Assembly: GCA_024693135.1 (NCBI GenBank)
Contig: JAILLN010000003.1
Coordinates: forward strand, 1-64,000
Source of the DNA: Lachnospiraceae bacterium
GTDB lineage: Bacteria > Bacillota > Clostridia > Lachnospirales > Lachnospiraceae
Length of the DNA stretch: 64,000 bases
Direction: 5' to 3'
The notes under the pieces are model-generated. The model did not search any database and had not been told where the DNA came from. It worked only from the letters and a program-made list of their open reading frames with translations. How positions within the stretch are numbered: the stretch's first letter is position 1; each line of letters opens with the position of its first letter. Below are positions 17,757-26,428 of the stretch, piece by piece. The position numbers and the translations under genes are program-made.

Positions 17757-17801
17757 TCCGCCGAAACGTCCCCTTAAAGTGAAGCCGGACGGTCATGCCG
17801 A

Positions 17802-19364
17802 TCAGTCTTCCTGTGCCTTCTGCTCCGTAAATACTGCCTTGAATTTACCGGGCTCGCTGCTTCCCCACGCAGAGAAATCAAATTGGGAATCGGAAATGCA
17901 TTCCACGGTTATGGCATACTTCAGCACCTCCGGAGTAGAGTCTTCCGCCTCTTCCACGGTTACTTTGACCCTTGTGCCGTCATCTTCTCCCCAGGCCTTT
18001 TCACACTCCATCGGCTCTCTGTTCTTTCCATCCCAGGGGACGGTTAACGATAGTGAAGCAGGAGAATCTGCATCCGTAAAGAAGCTTAAATAGCTGCCCA
18101 TATAATAAGACGGACTGAAGTTAACGTAGGCCTTTCCGTTCTCAGCCCTGCAGTCCCGGTACCAGATCGAGCCGTCGTTCTGTCCGGTAAACGCTTCCTC
18201 CCCGCCAATATTATAGATCACATAAAAGCCATCCGGGATTTCCGCAAAGATCGATTCGCTTAAGGGCAGCCACGAACGGCATGTCTCCGACATATCCGAC
18301 ATCGGGGTGCCCGGCATATAGATCAGAAACTCATCCGCTTGATCAAATCCATAAGGATCCGAATAGACAAATAAGGTCTCATCCTCAATTTCCTGAGTTC
18401 CTGTTTTATCCTTATTCTCAATCTGCATTTCAAGGAGCTTCATGGAATAGACATACGGCTTCTCTGTCGGCTCCGGATCGGAAAATTTCCCCGAGAAATT
18501 ACAAAGATACACCGTTCCGTTCGGATATCCTTCTCCGGTAGAGCCCATGTCCGAATCATGGTAACTCCCGGTAAATGTGCCGTCATCAGCGACCTCTATG
18601 TCGGTACTCCAGCCCCCTGCGCCGCTTGAAAAAACAAAGTCGCTCGGCAGCTCAGAGAAAATGCCGTCACTCTCTGTCCCGCCCATAACCCAGCAATAGG
18701 AATCCGGCGATATCTTTTCATTCTTTCCGCAGGCAATCTCTATGACCGCATCCCGGCCTGTTTTCTCCTCTGAAGTCAGCTCGATATGCAGATAATCCGT
18801 GGCCGATACATAGTAGGCCGTCTGGGCGCTCTCCCTGTATTCGGACATGACCGTATAGTTTTCCTCCAGTCCCTTAAGGAATTCATCCGCCTCCAGCTCT
18901 TTTTCCATGCCTTCAAAGAAAACCGCCAAATTGCCTTCCAGCCTGAGGAATTCGGAAGAATCCTCCAGCGTATGCTCAGCGGTATCCTCATGCCACTCTC
19001 CCACATATACCACATAAGCATCCAGATCCGGACACTTTGCGATATATCTGCCTCCATGCAGGAATTCCGCCTCATCGCCGCCTTTTTTTAAATGATCGCC
19101 ATAGGTGGTCCCAAAATATGCCGCGGCCTCGGCCCGAAGTGTTCCAAGACCTGAAGCATTTTCTTGTTTCTCTGTCATCTGCTTCTTGTTTTCTTCCTGC
19201 GCCTCTCCTTCTTCCCCGGAGGCCACGACCCCGTCGATCTCCGCCGCCTGCTCTGTGTCAGCTTCTGCTTCCATGGCGGCCGGACGGCCAAAGCAGCCGG
19301 TCAGAGCCACTATGCTTACCGTTAATATTCCTGTGAGAAGCAAACCTTTTCCCCATTTTCTCAT
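17802..19364 (-). CDS. Lipoprotein of unknown function
   Basis: 520 residues. ATG 19364 follows GAGAGG with 8-base spacing. Signal peptide with lipobox A-L-T-G-C-F, then an acidic, low-complexity linker (E/A/K rich, to about residue 75), then beta-rich sequence with many aromatic and acidic residues and no family I recognise. Two similar stretches speak of D-S-Y-C-W-V-M-G and I-P-D-G-F-Y-V-I-Y strands. It is convergent with the kinase gene (45 bases between stops). Its own promoter is seen at 19469-19497. Probably membrane-anchored on the outer face; no enzyme motif is visible. Confidence 0.75.
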   Translation of the reverse strand: MRKWGKGLLLTGILTVSIVALTGCFGRPAAMEAEADTEQAAEIDGVVASGEEGEAQEENKKQMTEKQENASGLGTLRAEAAAYFGTTYGDHLKKGGDEAEFLHGGRYIAKCPDLDAYVVYVGEWHEDTAEHTLEDSSEFLRLEGNLAVFFEGMEKELEADEFLKGLEENYTVMSEYRESAQTAYYVSATDYLHIELTSEEKTGRDAVIEIACGKNEKISPDSYCWVMGGTESDGIFSELPSDFVFSSGAGGWSTDIEVADDGTFTGSYHDSDMGSTGEGYPNGTVYLCNFSGKFSDPEPTEKPYVYSMKLLEMQIENKDKTGTQEIEDETLFVYSDPYGFDQADEFLIYMPGTPMSDMSETCRSWLPLSESIFAEIPDGFYVIYNIGGEEAFTGQNDGSIWYRDCRAENGKAYVNFSPSYYMGSYLSFFTDADSPASLSLTVPWDGKNREPMECEKAWGEDDGTRVKVTVEEAEDSTPEVLKYAITVECISDSQFDFSAWGSSEPGKFKAVFTEQKAQED

Positions 19365-19468
19365 GTGTTTTTCCTCTCTCAAATGCGCTTTTTACGACCC
19401 TCTCATTTCAAGGCATTGCCACATCCTAAATGCCATCAAGCCTCTTGAAATTCTTGCTTTTGGAATCA

Positions 19469-19497
19469 GTATCACATAGCCATACGCGCATTGTCAA
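19469..19497 (-). promoter_or_regulatory. Sigma-A-type promoter for the lipoprotein gene
   Basis: On the minus strand a perfect TTGACA (19492-19497) is 17 bases from TGATAC (19469-19474). The divergent promoter of the kinase at 19706 lies about 80 bp away; together they fill much of the 341-bp gap 19365-19705. Confidence 0.6.
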
Positions 19498-19576
19498 CCT
19501 GCATTTCCGCTTGGAAAAGACGCTTCGAACATATGGGCGCTGCCGGCGGATCATAGTCCTTAAACGCATAACGCTC

Positions 19577-19606
19577 TTGAATTTTCCGATTCAAATATTC
19601 TATAAT
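19577..19606 (+). promoter_or_regulatory. Sigma-A-type promoter for the PfkB kinase gene
   Basis: TTGAAT (19577-19582), 18-base spacer, consensus TATAAT (19601-19606). It leaves a leader of about 90 bases, where I see no riboswitch or terminator. Confidence 0.6.
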
Positions 19607-19705
19607 CGATTAGATCATCCGCTGGCCGGGCTGAGCCTGCCCTGCCTGAAGGACTTGATCTGCCCAATAGAATAACCGCTGAAGAAAAGGAGGTCTGAAC
19701 CCTTC

Positions 19706-20590
19706 ATGAAGGTCTTAAGCTTTGGTTCCTTGAATATCGATTATGTCTATGCCGTGGATCATATCATCCTTCCCGGAGAAACCGAGGATACCGGAGGCCG
19801 GGAGATCCATTGCGGGGGAAAAGGCCTGAACCAGTCCATCGCCCTTTCCAGGGCCGGCGTAAAGGTCATGCATGCAGGCCTTGTGGGAGAAGAGGGCGAT
19901 GCCCTGATCCAACAGTGTGCGCAAAATGGCGTGGATACCCGCTTCATACGAAAGGTTCCCGGCCCCTCCGGGCATACCGTGATCCAGGTGGACAAAAAGG
20001 GGCAGAATTCCATCCTGCTTTTCGGCGGGGCAAACCGCCAGATGACGCCGGATTATATTGATGAAGTCCTGTCTGCTTTCGGGGAGGGGGATCTGATCCT
20101 TTTTCAGAATGAGATCAATCTTCTGGACGAGATCATTGAACGGGCCTATGCAAAAAAGATGTGCATTGTCCTAAATCCTTCTCCCTATGATGATGCCCTG
20201 TCTGTCTGTGACCTCAATAAGATTTCCTATTTTATCATGAATGAGCTGGAGGGCGAAGCCATTTCCAAGGAAAAAACTCCCGAAGGCATGCTCTCCTTCA
20301 TGAAAGAGCACTATCCTCAGGCCAGGACAGTCCTTACCCTGGGCTGCGACGGCTCCATGTATCAGGACGCAGACGGGATCCTGCAGCAGGGCATTTATGA
20401 AGTGAAGGCTTTGGATACCACGGCCGCCGGGGATACCTTCACCGGCTATTTCATCGCCTCCATCCTGAAGGGAAGATCTCCGAAGGAGGCCCTCCGCATT
20501 GCCGCCAAGGCCTCCTCCATCGCTGTCACAAGGCATGGCGCGATCGATTCCATTCCGGTATTATCTGAAGTTAGTTCATCTATGTTATAA
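19706..20590 (+). CDS. PfkB-family carbohydrate kinase, ribokinase-like
   Basis: 294 residues with AAGGAGG upstream of the ATG. Both PfkB signatures are present: an early G-G-K-G-L-N-Q-S (usually G-G-K-G-x-N-Q-A, sugar and phosphate contact) and a late D-T-T-A-A-G-D-T-F-T-G-Y-F, where the second Asp is the catalytic base. The A for G in the A-A-G-D anion hole is a common variant. The family phosphorylates ribose, deoxyribose or other sugars or nucleosides with ATP; the substrate is not evident. No sugar transporter, isomerase or regulator flanks it. The next gene follows after 33 bases and may be cotranscribed. Confidence 0.85.
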   Translation: MKVLSFGSLNIDYVYAVDHIILPGETEDTGGREIHCGGKGLNQSIALSRAGVKVMHAGLVGEEGDALIQQCAQNGVDTRFIRKVPGPSGHTVIQVDKKGQNSILLFGGANRQMTPDYIDEVLSAFGEGDLILFQNEINLLDEIIERAYAKKMCIVLNPSPYDDALSVCDLNKISYFIMNELEGEAISKEKTPEGMLSFMKEHYPQARTVLTLGCDGSMYQDADGILQQGIYEVKALDTTAAGDTFTGYFIASILKGRSPKEALRIAAKASSIAVTRHGAIDSIPVLSEVSSSML

Positions 20591-20623
20591 TGATCATCAA
20601 TCATTCAAGAAGGAGACTGTATC

Positions 20624-21589
20624 ATGGATCTACAATATCTGCTTTGGCTTCAGGAGATCCGGCTTGCGACCGGAGGCATTTTCGATGAGTTTTTCAATGC
20701 GATCTCGAAATTTGCAGTGGACATCCTGCCCTTCCTCCCCTTTGTGATTTACTGGGCCGTGGATAAAAAATGGGGCTATCTCTTTATGACAAACCACACG
20801 GCCGGTGAGCTCTTAAACGGATTGATCAAGCTGACGGTCTGCGCCTACCGTCCCTGGATCCGCTCCGACCTCATCGAGCCTGCCGGGGACTCCAAGACGG
20901 CAGCCACAGGCTATTCCTTCCCCAGCGGGCATACACGCACGGCTTCGACGATTTACGGCACCATTTTTGTCTGGCAGAAGGATAAGAAAAGATGGATTGC
21001 CATCCTTTGCGCCATATTGATCCTCCTGACCGGTTTTTCCAGAAATTATCTGGGCGTCCATACCCCTCAGGACGTCATCGTCGGCTTTTTGGAATCTGTC
21101 CTTCTGATCTGGATCGTGGGCATCGTACATAAGAAGGTTGAGGGAAATGAGAGGATGCTGGATATCCTGACCATTATCGGCGTAGTGGTTGTCTTTATCT
21201 CCCTGGCTTATATCCAGCTGAAGCCCTATCCCATGGATTATGATGCGTCAGGCGCACTTCTGGTCGATCCGCAGAAGATGATGAATGACTGCTTCAAGGC
21301 CGCCGGGGCTTTTATGGGATTTCTTATCGGAAGCTATATCGACCGGCGTTATCTCCACTATGCGATCCCGGAGGGCGCAAAGAACCTCCCTCTCTTAACC
21401 TGTATCGGAGCGGCTCTCGCCTTTGCCTGGAAGGAAGAATTCGCACCGGCTACCATTGTTTTGGCTTTTGGCAAACATTGGGGCAATTTCATCGCAAGGC
21501 TTCTGATGCTGCTTTTTGTCATGTGCATCTGGCCTTTGGTGATCCGCAGGGAATGCCATCCCTCCCAGGCAGACGGCAGGCACGCATAA
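20624..21589 (+). CDS. PAP2-family membrane phosphatase
   Basis: 321 residues; the ATG follows AAGGAGA. All three PAP2 motifs are visible: K-L-T-V-C-A-Y-R-P (about residues 66-74), P-S-G-H-T-R-T (about 99-105) and S-R-N-Y-L-G-V-H-T-P-Q-D (about 143-154), with catalytic His residues in the last two. Six or more membrane helices surround them, and a C-terminal hydrophobic part extends the usual 200-residue core. The family removes phosphate from lipids such as undecaprenyl pyrophosphate or phosphatidate at the membrane. It lies 20 bases before the PrsW-like gene, likely one operon. Confidence 0.88.
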   Translation: MDLQYLLWLQEIRLATGGIFDEFFNAISKFAVDILPFLPFVIYWAVDKKWGYLFMTNHTAGELLNGLIKLTVCAYRPWIRSDLIEPAGDSKTAATGYSFPSGHTRTASTIYGTIFVWQKDKKRWIAILCAILILLTGFSRNYLGVHTPQDVIVGFLESVLLIWIVGIVHKKVEGNERMLDILTIIGVVVVFISLAYIQLKPYPMDYDASGALLVDPQKMMNDCFKAAGAFMGFLIGSYIDRRYLHYAIPEGAKNLPLLTCIGAALAFAWKEEFAPATIVLAFGKHWGNFIARLLMLLFVMCIWPLVIRRECHPSQADGRHA

Positions 21590-21609
21590 GGAAAGGAGAA
21601 CTGGAATAA

Positions 21610-22362
21610 ATGGCAGCATTAACGATCATACCGGGCATTATTCTTCTCTTTATCGTCTGGAAATTTGATTCCGTGGAAAAGGAGCCCTTCGGGCTTTTGC
21701 TGAAGCTCTTTCTTTTCGGGGGACTTACGGTCATCCCCTCCATCCTGATCCGGCTTTTCGGAGGAAGATCCGCAGAAGTACTGATCCCCGACAGATCCTC
21801 CTTATGGTTCATATTCATCGAAAGCTTCCTGCTTACGGCTCTGGCACAGGAGGGCGGGAAGTTCATCGTCCTGAAGCTCATCACCTGGAAGCATGAAGCA
21901 TTCAACTATACCTTCGATGCCGTGGTCTATAGCGTGACCACAGCCCTCGGCTTTTCCATCTTCATGAACCTCCTTTATACATTCCGGTTTGGTGCCGGCG
22001 AATCCCTGATCCGGATCCTTTTTTCGATCCCCGGACATGCGATGAACGGGGTATTCATGGGTTATTTCTATGGACTGGCGCGGTATGAAAAGGGCGCGGG
22101 CGACGAAAGAGCTTCCCGGACCCATCTCCTGGAGGCCATCCTGATCCCTGTTTTCCTGCATGGCTTCTACGATTTCTGCATCGACGCCGGACGGACTGTC
22201 TTCAATGTCCTTTTTGCCCTATACGTGCTGATCCTTACGGTGACCACGGTCTGGCAGTTTATCCGGCTTTCTAAGACCGATACGCTGATCCCCGGGATGG
22301 AATATACGATTTCTTCCATTGACTGGGATGAAGAGGAGGGTGCAGATGAAGGTAAAATGTGA
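21610..22362 (+). CDS. PrsW-like integral membrane protein with altered active-site residues
   Basis: 250 residues, seven or eight membrane helices, ribosome site AAAGGAG. It follows the PrsW (CPBP-related) glutamic-type intramembrane protease layout: motif 1 region A-Q-E-G-G-K, motif 2 region G-F-S-I-F-M-N-L-L-Y, then H-A-M-N-G-V-F and a final F-L-H-G-F-Y-D-F. In typical members motif 1 is E-E-x-x-K and motif 2 contains E-N. Here the first Glu is Gln and the motif-2 Glu is Met, while both His motifs remain. So the fold is convincing but normal protease activity is doubtful. Cotranscribed with PAP2 before it and a zinc-ribbon protein after it (17-base overlap). Confidence 0.75.
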   Translation: MAALTIIPGIILLFIVWKFDSVEKEPFGLLLKLFLFGGLTVIPSILIRLFGGRSAEVLIPDRSSLWFIFIESFLLTALAQEGGKFIVLKLITWKHEAFNYTFDAVVYSVTTALGFSIFMNLLYTFRFGAGESLIRILFSIPGHAMNGVFMGYFYGLARYEKGAGDERASRTHLLEAILIPVFLHGFYDFCIDAGRTVFNVLFALYVLILTVTTVWQFIRLSKTDTLIPGMEYTISSIDWDEEEGADEGKM

Positions 22363-23209
22363 ATATTGCGGAAAACTGATCGATGAAAACCTGACTTCCT
22401 GCCCAAACTGCGGTGCCTCCATGCCTACCGCAAACCGGGTATCCTCCGGACAGCCGAAGACCATCGAAGAGCTGCAGCAATGGTATAAGGACCACAACCT
22501 GCCTCCCGAAAATATCACCCGGTTCTTTATCGGCAAAGACATAAAAGAGCCGAAGGCCTTTGGCATCTATAAAAACAGCAGCGGAGATTTTGTCGTCTAT
22601 AAAAACAAAAGCAACGGAGAAAGAGCCGTCCGCTATCAGGGAACCGATGAAGGCTATGCCGTAAATGAGCTTTATCAAAGGCTGAAGGCAGAGATCGCAG
22701 ACCAGAAGGCGAACCAATCCAGCAAAGCCGGCTCAAAGAGACGCAAGAAAAGCAAGGATAAGATGACCCTGCTCGACTGGCTTTTGCTGCCTCTGCTCCT
22801 TCCCTTTATCAGCCCTGTACTCTTTGCGATCTTCTTCCTCCTCATCGTCTTCATCATTGCCGCCTTTGACCATTCTCCCTCAAAGGGATACTACAATTAC
22901 GATGGAAACGACTATTATTACCAGGGCTCATCCTGGTATGCCTATGATCCGGACACCGACGACTGGACCTACGCTTCCAACAGCAGCGAGCTGGACTCCA
23001 TCATCAATGACGACACAGATGATGATTACTCCCTGTCTTATCATGAAGGGACTCAATTTGAGGATACCAATTGGTATGACAGCGGCTCCTCGGATGATTC
23101 CTATGACTGGGATTCGGACAGCTCCTGGGACTCCGGCTCCTCATGGGATTCCGGCTCCTCATGGGATTCCTGGGACTCCGGGGGATCCGATTGGGATTCG
23201 GACTGGTGA
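22346..23209 (+). CDS. Zinc-ribbon membrane protein with Trp/Asp/Ser-rich repeat tail
   Basis: 287 residues. ATG 22346 follows GAGGAGGG and lies inside the end of the previous gene. An N-terminal zinc ribbon (C-E-Y-C and C-P-N-C, residues about 4-25) leads to a basic region (R-R-K-K-S-K-D-K), then a hydrophobic helix of about 35 residues (about 145-180), then an acidic, aromatic C-terminal part ending in repeats of S-S-W-D-S-G. The layout, a cytoplasmic zinc ribbon with one or two membrane spans and a long outside tail, is common in Firmicutes proteins of unknown role. The repeat tail is encoded opposite the end of the patatin gene (109 bases shared). Confidence 0.75.
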   Translation: MKVKCEYCGKLIDENLTSCPNCGASMPTANRVSSGQPKTIEELQQWYKDHNLPPENITRFFIGKDIKEPKAFGIYKNSSGDFVVYKNKSNGERAVRYQGTDEGYAVNELYQRLKAEIADQKANQSSKAGSKRRKKSKDKMTLLDWLLLPLLLPFISPVLFAIFFLLIVFIIAAFDHSPSKGYYNYDGNDYYYQGSSWYAYDPDTDDWTYASNSSELDSIINDDTDDDYSLSYHEGTQFEDTNWYDSGSSDDSYDWDSDSSWDSGSSWDSGSSWDSWDSGGSDWDSDW

Positions 23210-24063
23210 TCAAATAAAAAGTCCCGGATCTCATCCAGTCTTTTTTCCGCCTCTCTCCGGCCCGTCTGATATACCCTTTCCAGCTCCCCGGGATCATTTT
23301 CCGTACGGCTGATCCCCAGGGGCTCAGGCGGGCGGATGACCAGGCATTCTCCCCTGTCCTCCCTTTCCTGGATCTCCCTCATCTGCCGGTTATACATCTC
23401 ATGACGCACAGACATGGCTCTTTCTATGGCCGGATACTGATGTGCCATTAGACAGAGGAGCCTGGGATTCTTTTTCTTCCTATAACCCTTATGCTGGGTC
23501 AGTATGATCACATTCCGGTTATATCCCCTTTTTTCCATAAACCGGTAGGGGACAGCATCCGTGATGCCGCCATCCAGGTAGCGCTTCCCGCCGATCTCCA
23601 CCGCCCTGGAGACCAGGGGCATGGAGGCTGATGCACGCATCCACTCGATATCCAGCGCTCCTCCATCGGTACACCGATGAAAGGTGATCCTTCCTGTTTC
23701 CACGTTCGTCGCGCCGATATAAAACTCCATGGGATTTTCCCGAAATGCCTTTCGGTCAAACACATCCAGCTTATCCGGGAGGATATGATAGCAAAATTCC
23801 ACGCCATACAGATCCCCAGTCCGGATCAGGGAGCGCATGCTGCAATACCGCGGATCCTTCGCATATTTTTTGTTATACCGGATCGCACGGCCGATCTGGC
23901 GTGATTTGATGTTGCAGCCAAAGGTAGCTCCGGCGGAAATCCCCGCCGCTCCGTCAAAGCTTATATCATTTTCCATCATCACATCCAGGACGCCTGCTGA
24001 AAATAAGCCTCTCATGGCTCCGCCCTCCAGCACAAGTCCTGTCTTATATTTTTCCCGGTCCAT
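23101..24063 (-). CDS. Patatin-like phospholipase family protein
   Basis: 320 residues. ATG 24063 is preceded by AAGGAGG with short spacing; a longer in-frame start 17 codons upstream has none. Patatin features are in order: oxyanion loop G-G-A-M-R-G-L-F near residue 14, nucleophile elbow G-I-S-A-G (catalytic Ser) near residue 40, and the D-G-G dyad Asp in L-D-G-G-I-T-D. The family hydrolyses acyl lipids. The C-terminus from about residue 285 is low-complexity (E-S-H-E-E-P repeats) and is encoded antisense to the repeat tail of the gene at 22346, so it may be only a read-through tail. Promoter at 24134-24162. Confidence 0.85.
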   Translation of the reverse strand: MDREKYKTGLVLEGGAMRGLFSAGVLDVMMENDISFDGAAGISAGATFGCNIKSRQIGRAIRYNKKYAKDPRYCSMRSLIRTGDLYGVEFCYHILPDKLDVFDRKAFRENPMEFYIGATNVETGRITFHRCTDGGALDIEWMRASASMPLVSRAVEIGGKRYLDGGITDAVPYRFMEKRGYNRNVIILTQHKGYRKKKNPRLLCLMAHQYPAIERAMSVRHEMYNRQMREIQEREDRGECLVIRPPEPLGISRTENDPGELERVYQTGRREAEKRLDEIRDFLFDHQSESQSDPPESQESHEEPESHEEPESQELSESQS

Positions 24064-24133
24064 CCCTGCCTCCTTTTGGATAGGGGATCCTATCTCATTC
24101 CTTCTTTGTTCCATCAGCGGCTCTCAAAGCATC

Positions 24134-24162
24134 ATTATAGGGGAATTTACAATTCCGGTCAA
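24134..24162 (-). promoter_or_regulatory. Strong sigma-A-type promoter for the patatin gene
   Basis: On the minus strand TTGACC (24157-24162), 17 bases, then TATAAT (24134-24139). It fires away from the phosphonate-type gene at 24298. Confidence 0.7.
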
Positions 24163-24297
24163 AAGATTTATGATGTTGGTTAACCGATCGATGGAGCTGG
24201 ATACCCTTAGCGGCCGTATTTTTGGCAGTTACGATATCTGCATCCGACCGGTATAAGTCAGATATAAACATGCATTGATAGAGGAGGAATCTAAACC

Positions 24298-25593
24298 ATG
24301 CCCACCGTTTATGCCTGTTTTTGTACCGATATCATTCATGAAGGCCACTTGAATATTATCCGGGAAGCCCAGAAGCTGGGGGAGCTGACTATCGGGGTGC
24401 TCTGTGATGCGGAAATGATCCGCTATAACCGTTTTCCGACCCTCTCTACTTCCGAAAGAATGGATATGATCCGCAAGATCCCCGGGGTCACCCGCGTCAT
24501 GGTACAGGATACTATCATGTATGATTCCGTCGTCCGCACCCTGAAGCCGGATTATATCGTACATGGTGATAATTGGGATGACGCCGCCATGAAGGAGATC
24601 CGGGCCAATATCATCTCCCTTCTGAATGAATACGGCGGCCAGCTGGTAGAGATTCCCTATACCCACAATGAATCGGTGGAAAAGCTGGACCGGCAGATGA
24701 AGGAAAAGCTGGCCATGCCCGAATTCCGGAGGGGGCGGCTCCATAAGCTCTTAAAGCTTCTTCCCATTGTCAAGACCATTGAGGTTCACAGCGGCCTTAC
24801 CGGTCTCCTTGCGGAAAAGACCATCGTGGCAAAGGATGGAGCGATCGATCAATTCGATGCCATGTGGATCTCCAGCCTCTGTGACAGTACGGAAAAGGGC
24901 AAGCCGGATATCGAACTTGTAGACATGACCTCCCGCTTCCGTACAGTAAATGACATTCTGGAGGTCACCACGAAGCCCATCATTTTTGACGGCGATACCG
25001 GCGGACTTACAGAGCACTTCACCTATACCGTACGGTCACTGGAAAGGATGGGCGTATCGGCCATCATCATTGAGGATAAGACCGGCCTCAAGAAAAACTC
25101 CCTTTTCGGCACGGAAGTAGAGCAGACCCAGGATGATCCTGAGCATTTTGCAGAGAAAATCCGGGCCGGGAAAAAAGCCCAGCTGTCCGACGATTTCATG
25201 ATCATTGCCCGGATCGAATCCCTGATCCTTAGCCGTGGGCAGGAAGATGCCCTAAAGAGGGCACGCATCTATGTTGAAGCCGGGGCGGACGGCATCATGA
25301 TCCACAGCCGCCAGAAGACACCGGATGAGATCATTTCCTTCTGCAAGGCCTTCCGGAAGGAGGATCAGACCACTCCTCTTGTGGTTGTCCCTTCAACCTA
25401 TAATACCATCACGGAAGATGAACTGGCTGCTTGCGGCATTAATATTGTGATCTATGCCAATCAGCTCCTTCGTGCCGCATTCCCTGCCATGGAGCATACC
25501 GCAAAAAGCATACTGGAAAACCACAGGGCTTATGAAGCCGACCATGATCTGATGTCCATCCGTCAGATCATCACTTTGATCGATGAACTATAA
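24298..25593 (+). CDS. Cytidylyltransferase-phosphoenolpyruvate mutase fusion
   Basis: 431 residues; GAGGAGG precedes the ATG. Residues 1-140 are a nucleotidyltransferase domain with H-E-G-H near residue 15 (the HxGH motif) and a later S-T-S-E-R. Residues about 150-431 are an isocitrate-lyase-type barrel with F-D-G-D-T-G-G and E-D-K-T-G-L-K-K-N-S, which fits the EDKx5NS signature separating true PEP mutases from other superfamily lyases. PEP mutase converts phosphoenolpyruvate to phosphonopyruvate, the first step of nearly all phosphonate synthesis; a cytidylyltransferase domain would activate a phosphonate or phosphate alcohol with CTP. No phosphonopyruvate decarboxylase, aminotransferase or transferase gene lies in the window, so the rest of the pathway must be elsewhere. 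Confidence 0.88.
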   Translation: MPTVYACFCTDIIHEGHLNIIREAQKLGELTIGVLCDAEMIRYNRFPTLSTSERMDMIRKIPGVTRVMVQDTIMYDSVVRTLKPDYIVHGDNWDDAAMKEIRANIISLLNEYGGQLVEIPYTHNESVEKLDRQMKEKLAMPEFRRGRLHKLLKLLPIVKTIEVHSGLTGLLAEKTIVAKDGAIDQFDAMWISSLCDSTEKGKPDIELVDMTSRFRTVNDILEVTTKPIIFDGDTGGLTEHFTYTVRSLERMGVSAIIIEDKTGLKKNSLFGTEVEQTQDDPEHFAEKIRAGKKAQLSDDFMIIARIESLILSRGQEDALKRARIYVEAGADGIMIHSRQKTPDEIISFCKAFRKEDQTTPLVVVPSTYNTITEDELAACGINIVIYANQLLRAAFPAMEHTAKSILENHRAYEADHDLMSIRQIITLIDEL

Positions 25594-25656
25594 ATTAATA
25601 TTGTCTGACTATATAGTTAATATTTTTATTATATTTGAAAATTTAACAAAAATCTC

Positions 25657-25685
25657 TTGAAAAATGAAAAATTCTCATGTATATT
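25657..25685 (+). promoter_or_regulatory. Promoter before the long leader
   Basis: TTGAAA (25657-25662), 17 bases, TATATT (25680-25685), in an AT-rich stretch after the PEP mutase stop. Transcription would start near 25692, about 310 bases before the next gene. Confidence 0.6.
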
Positions 25686-25691
25686 TATCCT

Positions 25692-26003
25692 CACGAGGCA
25701 GGACGGAAATCCCTGACGCAGACAGGAGGTGTTTCGTTCATTTTTCAAAGGTCGACCTAATATGATCTAATGCAGAGGTCCTATGGGCTTTCCTGCAATC
25801 AGGGGCCATAAAGGCATCTACAGTTTTATCCGATACGGCTTTGCCGAATCAATAGTTTTCCAATCAAATAAGAGGTTTTGTTCATCACAATTCAAGTTTC
25901 AGCAAACAAAAAGTTTTCGCGTCTCTTTCCTGCCCCGCTTTTTTGACATTGGATACATCACGAGATTTTGTCAAAAAGACTTTTTGAAAGAGAGGTAATC
26001 ACA
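25692..26003 (+). promoter_or_regulatory. Long, hairpin-rich 5' leader, candidate cis-regulatory RNA
   Basis: The transcript from the promoter at 25657-25685 would carry about 310 untranslated bases. I see several local hairpins: a GACCT/AGGTC pairing around 25753-25779, CCTG-CAAT-CAGG, GGCC-ATAAA-GGC, CGGC-TTT-GCCG, and a final inverted repeat CTTTTTTGACA / TTGTCAAAAAG (25938-25948 with 25969-25979) about 25 bases before the next ATG, close enough to affect its ribosome site. It matches no riboswitch consensus I can recall (c-di-GMP, c-di-AMP and T-box signatures were looked for). A 71-codon frame at 25783-25998 shows no ribosome site and no protein-like features. Confidence 0.4.
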
Positions 26004-26243
26004 ATGGCCCACAGTAATCGACGGGACAAAAAGCCGGACAATGAGGAAATCGAGTTCGACTTGATGATGCAGCTGGGAGATTATGTAGAACGCGGGATTC
26101 CGTTGTTTTTTGAAAACAAACCCAGCACACCTTATGAGGTTGCGAACAATCTGACCGTCAGGGAAAACGAGGTCTACATGGCCGACTACGTCCGGGATGA
26201 CCTGGGCAACCTGATGCAGATCCGTTATGACAAAGTGGTCTGA
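26004..26243 (+). CDS. Small acidic protein of unknown function
   Basis: 79 residues. ATG 26004 has GAGAGG eight bases upstream; an alternative in-frame start at 25968 lies in the leader hairpin. Soluble, acidic, no cysteine, no membrane helix: basic start (N-R-R-D-K-K), then E-E-I-E-F-D-L-M-M-Q-L-G-D-Y-V-E-R-G, then a segment ending A-D-Y-V-R-D-D-L-G-N. I do not recognise the family. Its interest is the unusually long structured leader in front of it. No neighbour suggests a role; MecA follows after its own promoter. Confidence 0.6.
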   Translation: MAHSNRRDKKPDNEEIEFDLMMQLGDYVERGIPLFFENKPSTPYEVANNLTVRENEVYMADYVRDDLGNLMQIRYDKVV

Positions 26244-26428
26244 TCAAAGTCCATTTTAACTGCATATACCGCGGCGCAGTATTTCAGACAGCAGTTCAAT
26301 GCGTTCGCGAGTATAATTCCAGCCGCATATGGTTGTGCCCGGTATTACACAATAGCCGGCAAATGGCGCCCCAAACCTTATTCACGGCAACTGTCATAAG
26401 CCGGGCAGACGATAGCGGAAAATTCAGG

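Noticed and set aside
25783-25998. 71-codon frame before the small gene
   Set aside because: No ribosome site, odd composition, and it covers the leader hairpins; a regulatory leader is the better reading.
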